NCBI GenBank assembly: GCA_051294375.1
Contig: CM119270.1
Span: 12,151,676 to 12,215,675, forward strand
Direction of reading: 5' to 3'
Source of the DNA: Paraspadella gotoi
Lineage: Eukaryota; Chaetognatha
DNA length: 64,000 nucleotides
Under the pieces are notes generated by a model. It was not told where the DNA came from and made no database searches. It saw only the letters and a list, made by a program, of their open reading frames with translations. Positions within the stretch are counted from its first letter, which is position 1. Each line of letters begins with the position of its first letter. The position numbers and the translations under genes are program-made. Below, piece after piece: positions 25,001 through 32,860 of the stretch.

Positions 25001-28000
25001 AGTTATAATTTACATAATATCCCGTCAAATGACAAAGTTTTTTTTATCAATTAATTCCAAAAGGTATAAAGATTTTTTTAGTTTTTTAAGCAAAGTATTC
25101 AATAATATCTGGGTTGGATCAATTTTAAAATTCAATAATATTTGATTAATTTAAAATTCGAACAATTCTGCCGTTAATCTACTTTTTCCACGCACTCGCT
25201 TTCGGCCGGCGTGACGCCTTCTCCATTCCACGTCCCGAGCAGATAGGCCACCGTCTTCTCGCAAACGAAAGAGCGCCTGCCATTCAGAACGAAGCCGGGA
25301 TGGCACGCAATGGTGCAGCCTTGGCCGACGCTGCCGTAACCGCAGCCCCGCCCGTTGAAGACCTCGACTGCGGGGCAGTCCAGGCACGCCACTCGTCCGT
25401 CCACTGGATTCCATCTGGACGAAGCAGCCGCGTATCTGTTGCAGAAGGCGACGGATGATCCGTTCAGGACGAACGCGGCGTCGCAGCGCAGTTGGCAGCG
25501 GTCGCCAGCGTCGCCGTAGGGACAAACGCTGCCGTTGGGCAAAGAGAATACGTCGCAGTCGCGGCAACGGCTGTCGCGGGGGCGGCTGTTGCTGCGGCGG
25601 CTGTTGCTGGAGTGCGAAGAAAAGTTGGCCCAGTGGCCAGGGAGGCATTCGAAGGAGCTCTCGCCTTGGAAAGGAGGAAGTCATTTTATTATATAATATT
25701 AAAATATATTAATTTATTATATTATTATTTTGATTGTAGAGCGAGAAAATAAGGAAAGAAAAAAAAATGAAAGAAAGATAAAAAGAAAGAAAGAAAGAAA
25801 GAAAAAAAGAAAGAAAGAAGAGAGAGAGATAGGGATATCCCTGACTTTAAATTGGTAAACCTTCCTTTAATCAATAATAATCGCATCACTAAGCAGTAAG
25901 CAAGTACGTAAGCAAGTAAGCAAGCAAGTAAGCAAGCATACCTTGCAAAACAAGGCCTTCATCGCAGGACAAGAAGCAAAGTTGGCCTCGATCGCCAAAG
26001 CCGCAGCCCTGCCCTCTCGCCAATTCGACGGCGGGACAGTCCATGCACGCGCTCTCCCTTCCGATCCACGAGCTGGACTTGGAGTGGACGTCGCGATGGC
26101 AAACTCGCTGATCACCACCCTTGAGGTGGTAATTTGAGGCGCATCTCAAGTGGCAGACATCGTTGGCGTTGGCGAAAGGGCAACGGAGTCCACCTCTTTG
26201 GCGGAATTCGGGACAGTCCCAACAGCTAAAATAAATGATTAATGTGGATGTTGAAGAGACAGTAATTATTGTTGCGTCTCTCAGTGAATGTTGTTGTTGG
26301 TGGAAAGTTCGTCACCAAGTGAGGCATGTCGCCTGATGTTGTTGTGGGCGGAAAGTGCATCCGCCAGGTTGAGGCATGTCGCCTGAAAGTGTTGTTGTTG
26401 CTGTTGTGTTCGGAAGTCGGGCTCACCAATGAAGAGACAGTAATTATTGTTATGTGTAAGTGACAGAACCGTTTAATATAAGCAGTCCCTGAGCTTCGGA
26501 TCAGGCTGTAACATCGTGTTACAGGCGGATTAAGCGCCCCGTCCCTCTTAACTGCCGAGACGACCACCGGGCTAGAACCCCGGACCTTTGGTTGGGAGGC
26601 GAATGACTTGCCTCCGGCACCAATGGCCCTGATGGAATGCGGTTGGTGGATTTTAGTCCACCATAATGTTAAAATATATTCAAAATATGTTTAAAATAGA
26701 TTTAAAATATATTTAAAATATATTTAAAATATATTTAAAACACCCTTACTTTAAAAAAAACAATTTTTTTTTTCAAAATACAATTTTAATTATATTTATA
26801 ATTTCTGATACAACATTCATCGTCATGTCACAATACCTGCTCTCGACGCCTGCTTCTCCGATCCACCGTCCGTTTCTGCACGTGATATCCGGACTGCCCT
26901 CCAGGTGCAATCCCTCTCGACAATCGACACGACAGGTCTGACCGTTGATTCCCATTTCGCAACCGCGCCCTGCCCCTTGGGGACTCCAATCCAGACAATC
27001 CGCTGTGGTGAGTCGACGCGGTGTTAAATATGACAACATTAGTAGGTCCTACCGCAGTTTATTTTTATTTAACCAAGAATTTTTTATGCATCGTTTCGCC
27101 GATTCGAAGTCTTTGAAAGCGCAGTTCAATCAATTTACAGAACCAGTGTGGCGGTATATTCACACCGCCTCACGTCCACCATCCGTCAGCCAAATCCATT
27201 GGCTCAGAGGGGGAACACACCATCCCAGGCGTAGTGTTCCATCCACAGTCCTAACGACTTCCCTCTGCGTTGGCAAAGCGAGACCGTCCTAGGGTAACCG
27301 CGCCAGTGACTGGAGGCGTCACTGAGGGTCGGAAGCCCCCAAAGCCAACAGTGAGATGCCCCATCCCAATGGGCATCACAGGCAACCCGGATGTTGCCAT
27401 ACCAGCTTATTTAGAAACGATATATAGCTTGAAGACAGCAATATCCACCCATTTAACCAACGATAACTCACCACTCCACATTTTGATTCCCGCGATGACG
27501 AGCTTCTTGTTCACGTTGCCGTAAGAGTTGACGCCCCTCACGTCGTCCACGTGAATTCCGTAGCAATAAAACGGTCGCCGGTTGTAGATGTTGGCGCCGA
27601 TCTCGCCCCCGGGTACTTTGGGGAAGTGACAGTCGTCTTCTTCGGAAAGGATCGTCCACTTGGAGGGATCGAGATCCTCGGCGTCGGTTCCGATTACTTG
27701 AAAACTGGGGAGAGACCGGTCGGGGCATGGGAAATTTCGAAGAGGAAGTTCTTGTTTGGATGCAGTATTACAAAGAAGCAGCTTCGATTTTTCATCTGCG
27801 GAATAGTTTCCATTCCAAATGCAGATCTTACGTTCTGGGTCCAACGTAATAATTGGAATAGATGGCCAGGCGGACGACGATGATCCTTTCCTCGAAGCAG
27901 AAGAGAATCGTCTCGTCGAAGTCGCTTGTCGACGCGGATACAGTCGTCGTGGTAATGCGGGATTTCCATTCCGGACCGGTGAAGGCGTTCAAAGGGGAAT

Positions 28001-29139
28001 ACCTTAAAGAGGCTCCTGGTTTGGTTCATCGATTTTAATTCTCTTCTCAATTTCTCGGAAATGAACAACAGAAATCTACAGACCTCCGATTTATAATGAA
28101 TGGTGAATGATACAGTAGAATGGATATATGTAGTCGGGCATAGCAAAGTTCACCCCGCCTATAAGCATGACACCTTCACTAATGAACCGGTGGCTCATTG
28201 AGTAAAGCCATCAGCTCATGACCACTAGCTACCGGGTTCAATCCCAACCCGGTACCTACCCTGCGGGAAACGTCAGGACGGCCGTAAACCACCTCGGGGG
28301 CGTGGAAAACCCTCAAGCCTGGTTCCATGGCCAGGACCCGTTCCATGGCTGCTAGAGGGGTTAAAGAAGTTGCGGATAGTCATCTTCAGCCCATTTAGCG
28401 CTTTATCCACTTATTAAATTAACTCCATGACTTAATCTATCATCACTCTCATACGCTTTTAACCGATTCGTTTTTACTGACGATGTTTTTGTGAGTTAAA
28501 AAATCCTAAATTAACAATTTAATTCACAATGTAAAAACTTTTGCTAGTATCCATACGATGGCTCGTGAGTAGAGAGATGTGAACATGATAAAATTTTTGA
28601 AAATTAAAATTTAGCAAATAAAACATGAATATAAAAACCATTAAAAATACTTTGTTAAAAGAAAATATAATTCTTTTTTAAAAATGTTTTCATTAAATTG
28701 GTCAAAAATGTAAAAAACTATATTTAAGATGCCGATTTTTAATTTGCAGTTTAAAAATATAGTTTTTTATAATTTTTGACATAATTTTTGAAAAAGTTTT
28801 ATATTTTCTTGTATCAACTTTTAACGAGGAATCTGAATCAGTTCTCGAGAATTAAAAAAAAAATTGGAAATTTAAACGTTATATAAGGGTAGTAACTATA
28901 TCAAAATAAGCTGACTGGGCTACTATATTTGTAAAAAAAGAAAAATAATTAGAGATTAGTATTCATTAATATGATAGTTTTCAAGATATAACTGCTAAAT
29001 TTTTGATTCCAAACTTTCACTTCACCCTACTCGTGAGAGGTGGTGATGGCTTTGCCTCGCGCCGTTTGAAAGTCGATCAAGGTGGCGCCATTCGGAGGAG
29101 AGTTGTCGTAGTTGTTACAGAACTCCCAGAAGGCGCCGT
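12485..29139 (-). CDS. F5/8C-like + nine sushi-like repeats + XK-like multi-pass membrane protein (11 exons)
   Basis: Likely a cell-surface protein; its reaction or ligand is unknown. Exons on the minus strand run from 29139 down to 12485 and give about 1,430 residues. Order: a galactose-binding (F5/8C, discoidin)-like domain at residues 1-170; nine sushi-like repeats of the form CxDCP..(N)GxGC....C...C..GF.L.G....C...W..C at about 175-780; a Cys-bearing linker; helix 1 near VQLLTIAFCLIFYVVVFPLL with basic ERRKRRK on its inner side; then about nine more hydrophobic segments and a Ser/Arg-rich tail. The start of the multi-pass part (CDVLSDISSAALYLYHGELL, then a LTLAFLLLS segment) resembles XK-related proteins. 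All GT-AG junctions that can be checked agree in phase. No signal-peptide exon was found above 29139. A 25-N gap breaks the ninth exon. Discoidin- and sushi-like calls are fairly firm; the XK relation is tentative. Confidence 0.75.
12978..13049. repeat. (ATT)n trinucleotide repeat
   Basis: About 24 ATT units in the last intron. An interrupted version lies at about 19898-19975 in copy B. Confidence 0.95.
13153..13881. other. Assembly gap, 729 N
   Basis: Lies in the last intron of the membrane-protein gene. Copy B shows about 290 bp of AT-rich sequence at the matching place (20078-20365). Confidence 0.99.
14110..14337 (-). CDS. Exon 10: penultimate membrane helix
   Basis: The donor GAATTTG|GTAAGG is strong and leaves phase 0, matching exon 11. 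The acceptor is placed at the AG before GTCAACGTAAAG; it lacks a good pyrimidine run, so this end is less certain. The 76 residues contain VNVKEREKRRFADCLL, the helix LLGPATNFLIFGAIALFFYL, and a loop with Cys, acidic and aromatic residues ending MENL. Confidence 0.7.
14481..14693 (+). pseudogene. Inverted, indel-laden fragment of a sushi-like exon
   Basis: On the + strand this matches the 3' part of exon 6 of the membrane-protein gene (25182-25355 on the minus strand). It has the same CGGTTACGGCAGCGTCGGCC start, the words GTGCCATCCCGG and TTCGTTCTGAATGGCAGG, and the same GCCGAAAGCGAGTGC...AAAAAGTA ending. Numerous insertions destroy the frame. The similarity stops close to the exon-intron border. 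It is either a piece of a divergent paralogue or noise from a misjoined long read. Confidence 0.7.
14694..15430. other. Non-coding junction between the duplicated blocks
   Basis: No gene is seen. About 15194-15225 echoes 8355-8385 (ACTTCGAGAACCG..AAGACGAAAAA), so copy B may start near 15190. The rest has no match that I can find in the window. Confidence 0.4.
16268..16311. repeat. (CT)n microsatellite
   Basis: About 22 CT units, followed to 16880 by pyrimidine-rich sequence with further short CT runs. It produces spurious Ser/Leu frames. Confidence 0.9.
17768..17870. repeat. (GA)n-rich tract
   Basis: Interrupted GA repeats. They fill the position of the 246-N gap in copy A. Confidence 0.85.
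18735..18920. repeat. Segment present only in copy B, shared in part with 30837
   Basis: GATTTAAATATCTCACCAGT followed by ATCTTAAA occurs here at about 18749 and again at 30837. In copy A the (GA)n at 12057 lacks this insert. It could be a retroposon insertion, a haplotype difference or a read chimera. Confidence 0.55.
18926..19018. repeat. (GA)n microsatellite
   Basis: An interrupted GA tract in copy B. Confidence 0.9.
19407..19735 (-). pseudogene. Frameshifted copy of exon 11
   Basis: Matches 12485-12799 base for base over most of its length, including the AACTCTTTTT..CGCAG and CGACGACGTAGTAGA words, but with many single-base indels. No continuous frame remains. It is part of copy B and probably not a real gene. 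Confidence 0.8.
20566..20815 (-). pseudogene. Frameshifted copy of exon 10
   Basis: Matches 14110-14337 but carries insertions and deletions that break the frame (for example in the AACATGGTGA and GCCGGCATTTCG regions). It belongs to copy B. Confidence 0.8.
21198..21222. other. Assembly gap, 25 N, inside exon 9
   Basis: A fixed-size gap flanked on both sides by GACGACGA. The flanks may overlap in reality. It interrupts a membrane helix of the membrane-protein gene. Confidence 0.99.
21223..21779 (-). CDS. Exon 9: central multi-pass region (truncated by gap)
   Basis: The acceptor CTGATTATAG|GCGTTGG enters in phase 1, as exon 8 requires. The 185 residues hold a hydrophobic start (SLLNMSILSISIG), an extracellular-type loop with four cysteines, the helices IMPVIQLATTFVNMALGIV, YAGFLVYNLFSIISAVYL and LAVGLAAAF, and the start of another at CIGVAFVV, where the 25-N gap begins. 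Beyond the gap (21160-21197) a frame SFVYRALITVE followed by GTGCAA could be the exon end, giving phase 0 into exon 10. Confidence 0.75.
22275..22491. other. Assembly gap, 217 N
   Basis: Lies in the intron between exons 8 and 9 of the membrane-protein gene. Confidence 0.99.
22566..23035 (-). CDS. Exon 8: XK-like first helices of the multi-pass domain
   Basis: The acceptor CTCCCTCCTTCAAG|G joins in phase 2 with the donor of exon 7. The donor ACTT|GTAGGA leaves phase 1 for exon 9. The exon encodes basic LSQRKNSLTAVKNRV, then the helices ELLLIYFYSAVTLTTYTCDV, ALYLYHGELLWCLLTLAFLL and AYLMMFFFNLGPIILIVDNL. The D..SDI..A..YLYHGELLW..LTLAF..L pattern resembles the first helices of XK-related (Xkr/CED-8) proteins. 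That family link is from memory of the pattern and needs a profile search. Confidence 0.75.
23358..23602 (+). repeat. Dispersed repeat R2, copy 1 (about 245 bp)
   Basis: Starts GTGGCGGTATATTACACCGC, an inverted repeat, and ends AGATGTTGCCAT. It shares long words with 27150-27405, for example GGCTCAGAGGGGGAAC, GGTAACCGCGCCAGTGAC and AACAGTGAGATGCCC. It lies in the intron between exons 7 and 8. It is a SINE- or MITE-like interspersed repeat. Confidence 0.75.
23626..24951 (-). CDS. Exon 7: sushi-like repeats 6-9, linker and first membrane helix
   Basis: The acceptor TTTTTTAG|G enters in phase 2 and restores the closing cysteine of repeat 5. Four repeats follow, each opening CxDCP and containing G.GC.....C...C..GF/H..; repeat 7 has an Asn/Asp-rich insert (24420-24580). 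After repeat 9 comes a Cys-bearing linker, then VQLLTIAFCLIFYVVVFPLL and a basic stop-transfer ERRKRRK. The donor AATAT|GTTAGT (phase 2) joins to exon 8 to give KNMLSQRK. If it is not used, the frame stops six codons later at 23604, which would leave a single-pass receptor. Confidence 0.8.
25196..25664 (-). CDS. Exon 6: sushi-like repeats 3 (end), 4 and 5
   Basis: The acceptor CTCCTTTCCAAG|GC follows phase 1. The donor is GCGA|GTGCGT, phase 2, placed so that GAG TGT restores ESEC-LDCPP across the junction. Reading on instead would give a stop at 25174. The exon contains a Ser/Asn/Arg-rich spacer with an NFS sequon, then two full repeats, the second starting CLDCPAVEVFNGRGCGYG. A rough inverted copy lies at 14481-14693. 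Confidence 0.8.
25770..25840. repeat. (AAAG)n tract
   Basis: An impure AAAG/GA repeat in the intron between exons 5 and 6. Confidence 0.8.
25942..26225 (-). CDS. Exon 5: sushi-like repeats 2 and 3 (start)
   Basis: The acceptor ATTTATTTTAG|C and the donor TTGCAAG|GTATGC fit phases 2 and 1. It encodes CWDCPEFRQRGGLRCPFANA and onward: one complete repeat with W at the expected place and the first half of the next (CMDCPAVELARGQGCGFGDR). Confidence 0.8.
26440..26660 (-). repeat. tRNA-derived SINE-like repeat
   Basis: Read on the minus strand, GCCATTGGTGCCGGAGGCAA followed by GGGGTTCTAGCCC has the look of a tRNA-like head with an A-box-like segment and a pol III B-box-like GGTTCTAGCCC (consensus GGTTCRANNCC). 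The body runs on to about 26440. It sits in the intron between exons 4 and 5. Confidence 0.5.
26837..27002 (-). CDS. Exon 4: sushi-like repeat 1
   Basis: The acceptor ACTCACCACAG|CG enters in phase 1 and the donor GAGCAG|GTATTG leaves phase 2. It encodes ADCLDWSPQGAGRGCEMGIN and the rest of one repeat ending NGRWIGEAGVES, whose closing cysteine is supplied by exon 5. Confidence 0.8.
27148..27408 (+). repeat. Dispersed repeat R2, copy 2 (about 260 bp)
   Basis: Same orientation and order of words as 23358-23602, with small indels. Both copies begin with the GGCGGTATATT(C)ACACCGCC palindrome and end at ATGTTGCCAT. Confidence 0.75.
27472..27704 (-). CDS. Exon 3: second half of F5/8C-like domain
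   Basis: The acceptor GTCTCTCCCCAG|T completes the split Thr codon of exon 2 (phase 2). The donor GGAGTG|GTGAGT leaves phase 1. The residues TFQVIGTDAEDLDPSKWTIL fit the strand pattern of discoidin-type domains (V.G....PS.WT.L). The rest has NVNKKLVIAGIKMW as the likely last strand. Confidence 0.75.
27832..28002 (-). CDS. Exon 2: middle of F5/8C-like domain
   Basis: The acceptor CCTCTTTAAG|G and the donor AGAAC|GTAAGA match phases 2 and 2. It reads YSPLNAFTGPEWKSRI, then ETILFCFEERIIVVRLAIYS and NYYVGPR. This is the F5/8C pattern of NAF.G...W followed by I.F.....V..L.IYSN. A longer frame on the same strand that starts at 28146 is out of register and is rejected. Confidence 0.75.
28185..28420 (+). 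repeat. tRNA-derived SINE
   Basis: The head has GGTGGCTCATTGAGTAAAG, like a pol III A box, and GGGTTCAATCCC, a near-perfect B box, about 45 bp apart. A GC-rich body follows (CGTCAGGACGGCCGTAAACC, GGTTCCATGGCC), then an AT-rich tail. It lies in the intron between exons 1 and 2 of the membrane-protein gene. Confidence 0.65.
29031..29139 (-). CDS. Exon 1 identified: start of F5/8C-like domain
   Basis: The acceptor GTTTTTTCCAAG|AC shows that this is not the true first exon. The donor TCACGA|GTAGGG leaves phase 2, giving HEYSPLNAF with exon 2. The residues include FWEFCNNYDNSPP and TARGKAITTSHEYS, which match the G...T.SS.YS start of discoidin domains. An upstream signal-peptide exon must exist but was not found. 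Confidence 0.7.
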
Positions 29140-29149
29140 CTTGGAAAAA

Positions 29150-30240
29150 ACATACTAGGACTATAAAATTATTCATTTATTCATTTTAACACACTAAATT
29201 AGTGCGATATTAATATTAATATATTTATTCGTTATCGTTTAAATTCGTCAAAATCACCTACTATAAAGCTGGACAAACTGATTAATTGAAGAAAGTAGAA
29301 TACCGTGAGAACTATCATGTCGAGATTTATCCGGTTTTTATCCGAAATTTTGAACAGAAATTGGAAAAAAGGTAAAATGAAATCGGTAAGGAACTAAATG
29401 GAAAAGGATTTGTACATTTCGGTGTAATCATTATGCTGGTAGATTGGGGAAATCGTTTGCTTAACTAATTGGATTTTTATCAACGTTTTTTCTGGAGTTA
29501 TTGTTGGTGACCGTTCGTAACTACAAATTTATCTAATCAAAGTTTGAATACATGTTGATATTGAAATTTCGGGCTATTTTTGTTCGTCAATCAACGACCA
29601 CTAAATGCTCCAACTCCGCCGGAAATATCCCGAGGTGGCTTTTGTTTAATTTCGAAAACAATTGTCTGCCTATTTTTCGCTAAGGATCGCTAGTGGTTCC
29701 TTAACTTTCAATGTTTCCTTGCATGATCTGGCAAAAAATTGAACAACAACAAATTTATTGACATGAATCATGTCATGATTCATGAACTAATTAATGATTG
29801 TCAGCTTAAACATAAACTCGTTTATTAAAAATTCTGGGGGCATATGGAAAACGAAGAGCAAGGTTTTTCTTAAAGTATTAACGGAAAAGGAAGATGAACG
29901 AAAGAAACGTAACGAAGAGGATAATTTATCGGGAAAAAAAGGAAATCAGATATCATAATTTTTTAATATTTGTAATTTTTGTATATATATTTGGGTAAAA
30001 ATTAAGGTTACGATAAATTATGGTTAAGAATAAGTGTAAGTTAACTAAAAAAATAAGTTAGGGTTAAAAATAGGTTGGAGGTAAGTTAGGGTTAGAGGTA
30101 AGTTAGGATTAGGGGTAAGTTAGGGTTAAGTTAATGTAAGGGGTAAGTTAGGGTTAAATTAAAAATTAAGTTTCAGCTTATGTATATAATAATTTAAAAT
30201 TAAAAAACAATTTTAATATTAACAGATTTCTAAAAAAATA
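29150..30240. other. Non-coding AT-rich DNA with a telomere-like minisatellite
   Basis: No exon was recognised. At 30040-30155 a 16-19 bp unit containing GTAAGTTAGGGTTA recurs about six times. Confidence 0.6.
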
Positions 30241-30244
30241 ATAA

Positions 30245-30315
30245 AGTCAGGGGCAAGATAGCTTATTTATTAAATGAATGGATAATTTTTATATTGGTTG
30301 TACCAATTTCATACA
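30245..30315 (+). repeat. Dispersed repeat R1, copy 2
   Basis: AGTCAGGGGCAAGATAGCTT, then TGAATGGATAATTTTTATAT and TGGTTGTACCAATTTCATA. Almost identical to 30680-30753. Confidence 0.75.
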
Positions 30316-30529
30316 TTGCGTGATTTCTTTCTTTTCGTTGTTTCATTGAATTTGCGAAAATGAAAGTTTTTATTAGTTTTTAAAACGATTTTATTTGACA
30401 TTGGTATCGGAAACAAGTCCGTAACCAATGTCAATTATAATCGTTGTAAAAACTAATAAAAACTTTCGTTTTCGCTAAAAAAAATATAAGGGAGTGGTCT
30501 TTTCATACAATTGAAACATTCTTTGAAAT

Positions 30530-30753
30530 ATTATACCACTTCATTGATAGGGAAGCCAGGTACTCTGGGAGTGAATAAACTAGACTGTGAGAGAGTCTTG
30601 ATTGAAAGCTTGCAGGGACCTGCTATGTCATTATCTTGTAAGAGTGATGGAGGCCTTAAACCACCAAAGCCTGTCCAAAGTCAGGGGCAAGATAGCTTAT
30701 TTATTAAATGAATGGATAATTTTTATATTGGTTGTACCAATTTCATAATAATA
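30530..30753 (+). repeat. Dispersed repeat R1, copy 3 (longest)
   Basis: Includes an upstream part, TGCTATGTCATTATCTTGTA, then GATGGAGGCCTTAAACCA, then the common tail. The same two upstream words recur at 43715-43760. Confidence 0.7.
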
Positions 30754-30798
30754 ATATTTACAAAGTAACAGACTTTTTATTTATTTAATTATTTAATA

Positions 30799-30836
<38 letters not shown>

Positions 30837-30837
<1 letters not shown>

Positions 30838-31095
30838 ATTTAAATATCTCACCAGTTAGATCTTAAAGGGGAAGGGGAAGGGGGGGAGAGGGGATATCAA
30901 GGTTAAAATTGTCCCTCTCTCTATCTGTCTCTTTCTCTCTAAACTATCAAAACTGGCTGATGAAGGTTCGAAGAACAAAAACCGAAACATGTCCGAATTA
31001 TTAAATGATCCTTGTAATCACAAATAAAAACTCTGTTATCAAAGGCAACGAAAAAAAGAAATACTTTAAATACTAATAATAAAAAAAAGAGCTTA
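30837..31095 (+). repeat. Retroposon-like segment with hammerhead-like core
   Basis: Starts with the GATTTAAATATCTCACCAGT word shared with 18749. It contains CTGATGA (30957-30963), a GTTC-GAA-GAAC hairpin, CCGAAAC (30982-30988) and GTC (30991-30993), and ends in an A-rich tail. The order CUGAUGA - stem - GAAAC - GUC is that of type I hammerhead ribozymes found in Penelope-like elements. Stem I pairing is poor. Confidence 0.4.
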
Positions 31096-31950
31096 TCAAC
31101 GTTTTTAAATCTCTTGCCCATAAATACTCAGGTTTGTTCTCACGCTAACGTTGGTGACTCTTTGGTGACTCTTCAAAAGCTGAGTTCTAGTATCGTCATC
31201 AACCTACGGTATAAACTGAGACATAGTGAACATATTATGCTTTTGCGATATTGTACTTCTATTTGTAGCTATAGGTCGGAGACCAGGCATCAGTTTCATT
31301 GCGATTTCATGTGCTATTAATTCAAGGCGCATCTACTCGGTAATTATCTAATAATAGATTCATTAACAAGTGACCTGTAGTCGACTACAGACCTAAGACA
31401 TCTCGCTATCACCAGATAACGTGTTGAGTTTTAAGATACGGTTCGCAAACCTGAGAAATGTCAATATTTTTTAAAAATTCACAATTTAAACCTCTTTTTT
31501 CGAAATTTTCTGACTGTTGTTTACAGTGCTGGATACTCTTTAGTGTATACTGTACCATGCCATTTTTTAGAAATAAATGAATGCACATGAAGTAAAGATT
31601 ATCATTTTGTATTCATCGACAAATAAAGAGAAAATTGCACACAAACTGCAAGGTGGAGAAATTGAAGGGTATTTTTTTTTTATTATGTTTTTCAAAATGC
31701 AACAATGGCACATTCGTAACTATGTACAAATAAATACGTTAGGTTGTTTTTTTTTTCATTATACCAGTATGAAAAATACTGATGTCGATTATAACGAAAA
31801 ATACCGCGAATTCGGTTTAGAGACAGAAAACAGAGAAATTGACAGAAACGTAGACAAGAGAAAGATTGACTGGTACTCGCTGGGGTGGGAGACCGGTGGG
31901 GAATGGGGGGCGAAGGGGGAAGGGATGAGGCGAGGGGGGAAAGGGAGAGA
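31096..31950. other. Non-coding
   Basis: No gene is seen; short frames only. The 31577-31993 frame is low-complexity toward its end and overlaps the duplicated 3' flank of the GATA gene. Confidence 0.5.
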
Positions 31951-32379
31951 AGTTAAAAAAAATAACACGTGTATTGAAACAGTCACGCCGTAGGGTGGAA
32001 AGTTAACTGGAAGCTTTGCAACGCGACCCGTCACCTCGATTTAAACACGGTGGTACAGGTATACGGGCTTCAGAAAATCATCTTGTCATCATCTTACACA
32101 GCACAGTACAGTTACAACATCGAATTCCGGTTTGGGACTGAAATTCGTAACAGTGAAAAAAATTGAGGGAGGGGGAAACGAATGAGAAAAAGATTTATCA
32201 CAAGCCTAGATGTTGCACAGTGAAGCATCACAGGGTAGGGAAAAACCAGAGCGGGAAACTTAAAAGTTGGTTGGGATTTAAATTTAGAAGCAACTCGATT
32301 CTGGGACTGGATGAACATTTTATTTCCAAAAAGCAATTTTAATTAAAGGAAGAGATAGATAAAAAAGAAGAAACGGGAG

Positions 32380-32383
<4 letters not shown>

Positions 32384-32450
<67 letters not shown>
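32384..32450. repeat. (GA)n microsatellite
   Basis: About 30 GA units. A further GA-rich run lies at 32505-32610. Confidence 0.95.
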
Positions 32451-32457
<7 letters not shown>

Positions 32458-32502
32458 GCAATTTTAAATGTAAAGGAAGAGATAGATAAAGAAAGATAGA
32501 AA

Positions 32503-32542
<40 letters not shown>

Positions 32543-32546
32543 GAGA

Positions 32547-32583
<37 letters not shown>

Positions 32584-32767
32584 GAGAGAGAGAAGAGAGA
32601 GAGAGGACCATGAAGCATGCTGGTTCAATGGTCATAATCACGATGTCCTATAAAGATTTTAAAAAAAACGATCTCAGAGAACTAGGGAAAGAAATTAATA
32701 CAAAAAAGATAAAAATTTCGTAGAGGAAAACAAACAAAGTTTCTTGTTGAATGAAAATATCCGTCGT

Positions 32768-32816
32768 GTCGTCGGTCGTCGTCGTCGTTCGTCGTCGTCG
32801 TCGTCGTCGTCGTCGT

Positions 32817-32859
<43 letters not shown>

Positions 32860-32860
32860 G
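32768..32860. repeat. (TCG)n trinucleotide repeat
   Basis: About 28 TCG units with two interruptions. The counterpart in the inner copy is 34108-34158. Confidence 0.95.

Noticed and set aside
25174-25196. Stop of the sushi gene at 25174, implying two separate genes
   Set aside because: A donor GA|GTGCGT at 25195 in phase 2 joins to the acceptor at 24951 and restores the closing cysteine and the CLDCPP motif.
27694-28146. A 150-codon minus-strand frame over exons 2 and 3 of the membrane-protein gene
   Set aside because: It is out of register with the F5/8C-like frame and ignores two good splice sites; the alternative frame matches domain motifs.
31577-31993. A 138-codon + strand frame
   Set aside because: Lys/Glu/Gly-rich low-complexity end, no domain, and it overlaps the duplicated 3' flank of the GATA gene.
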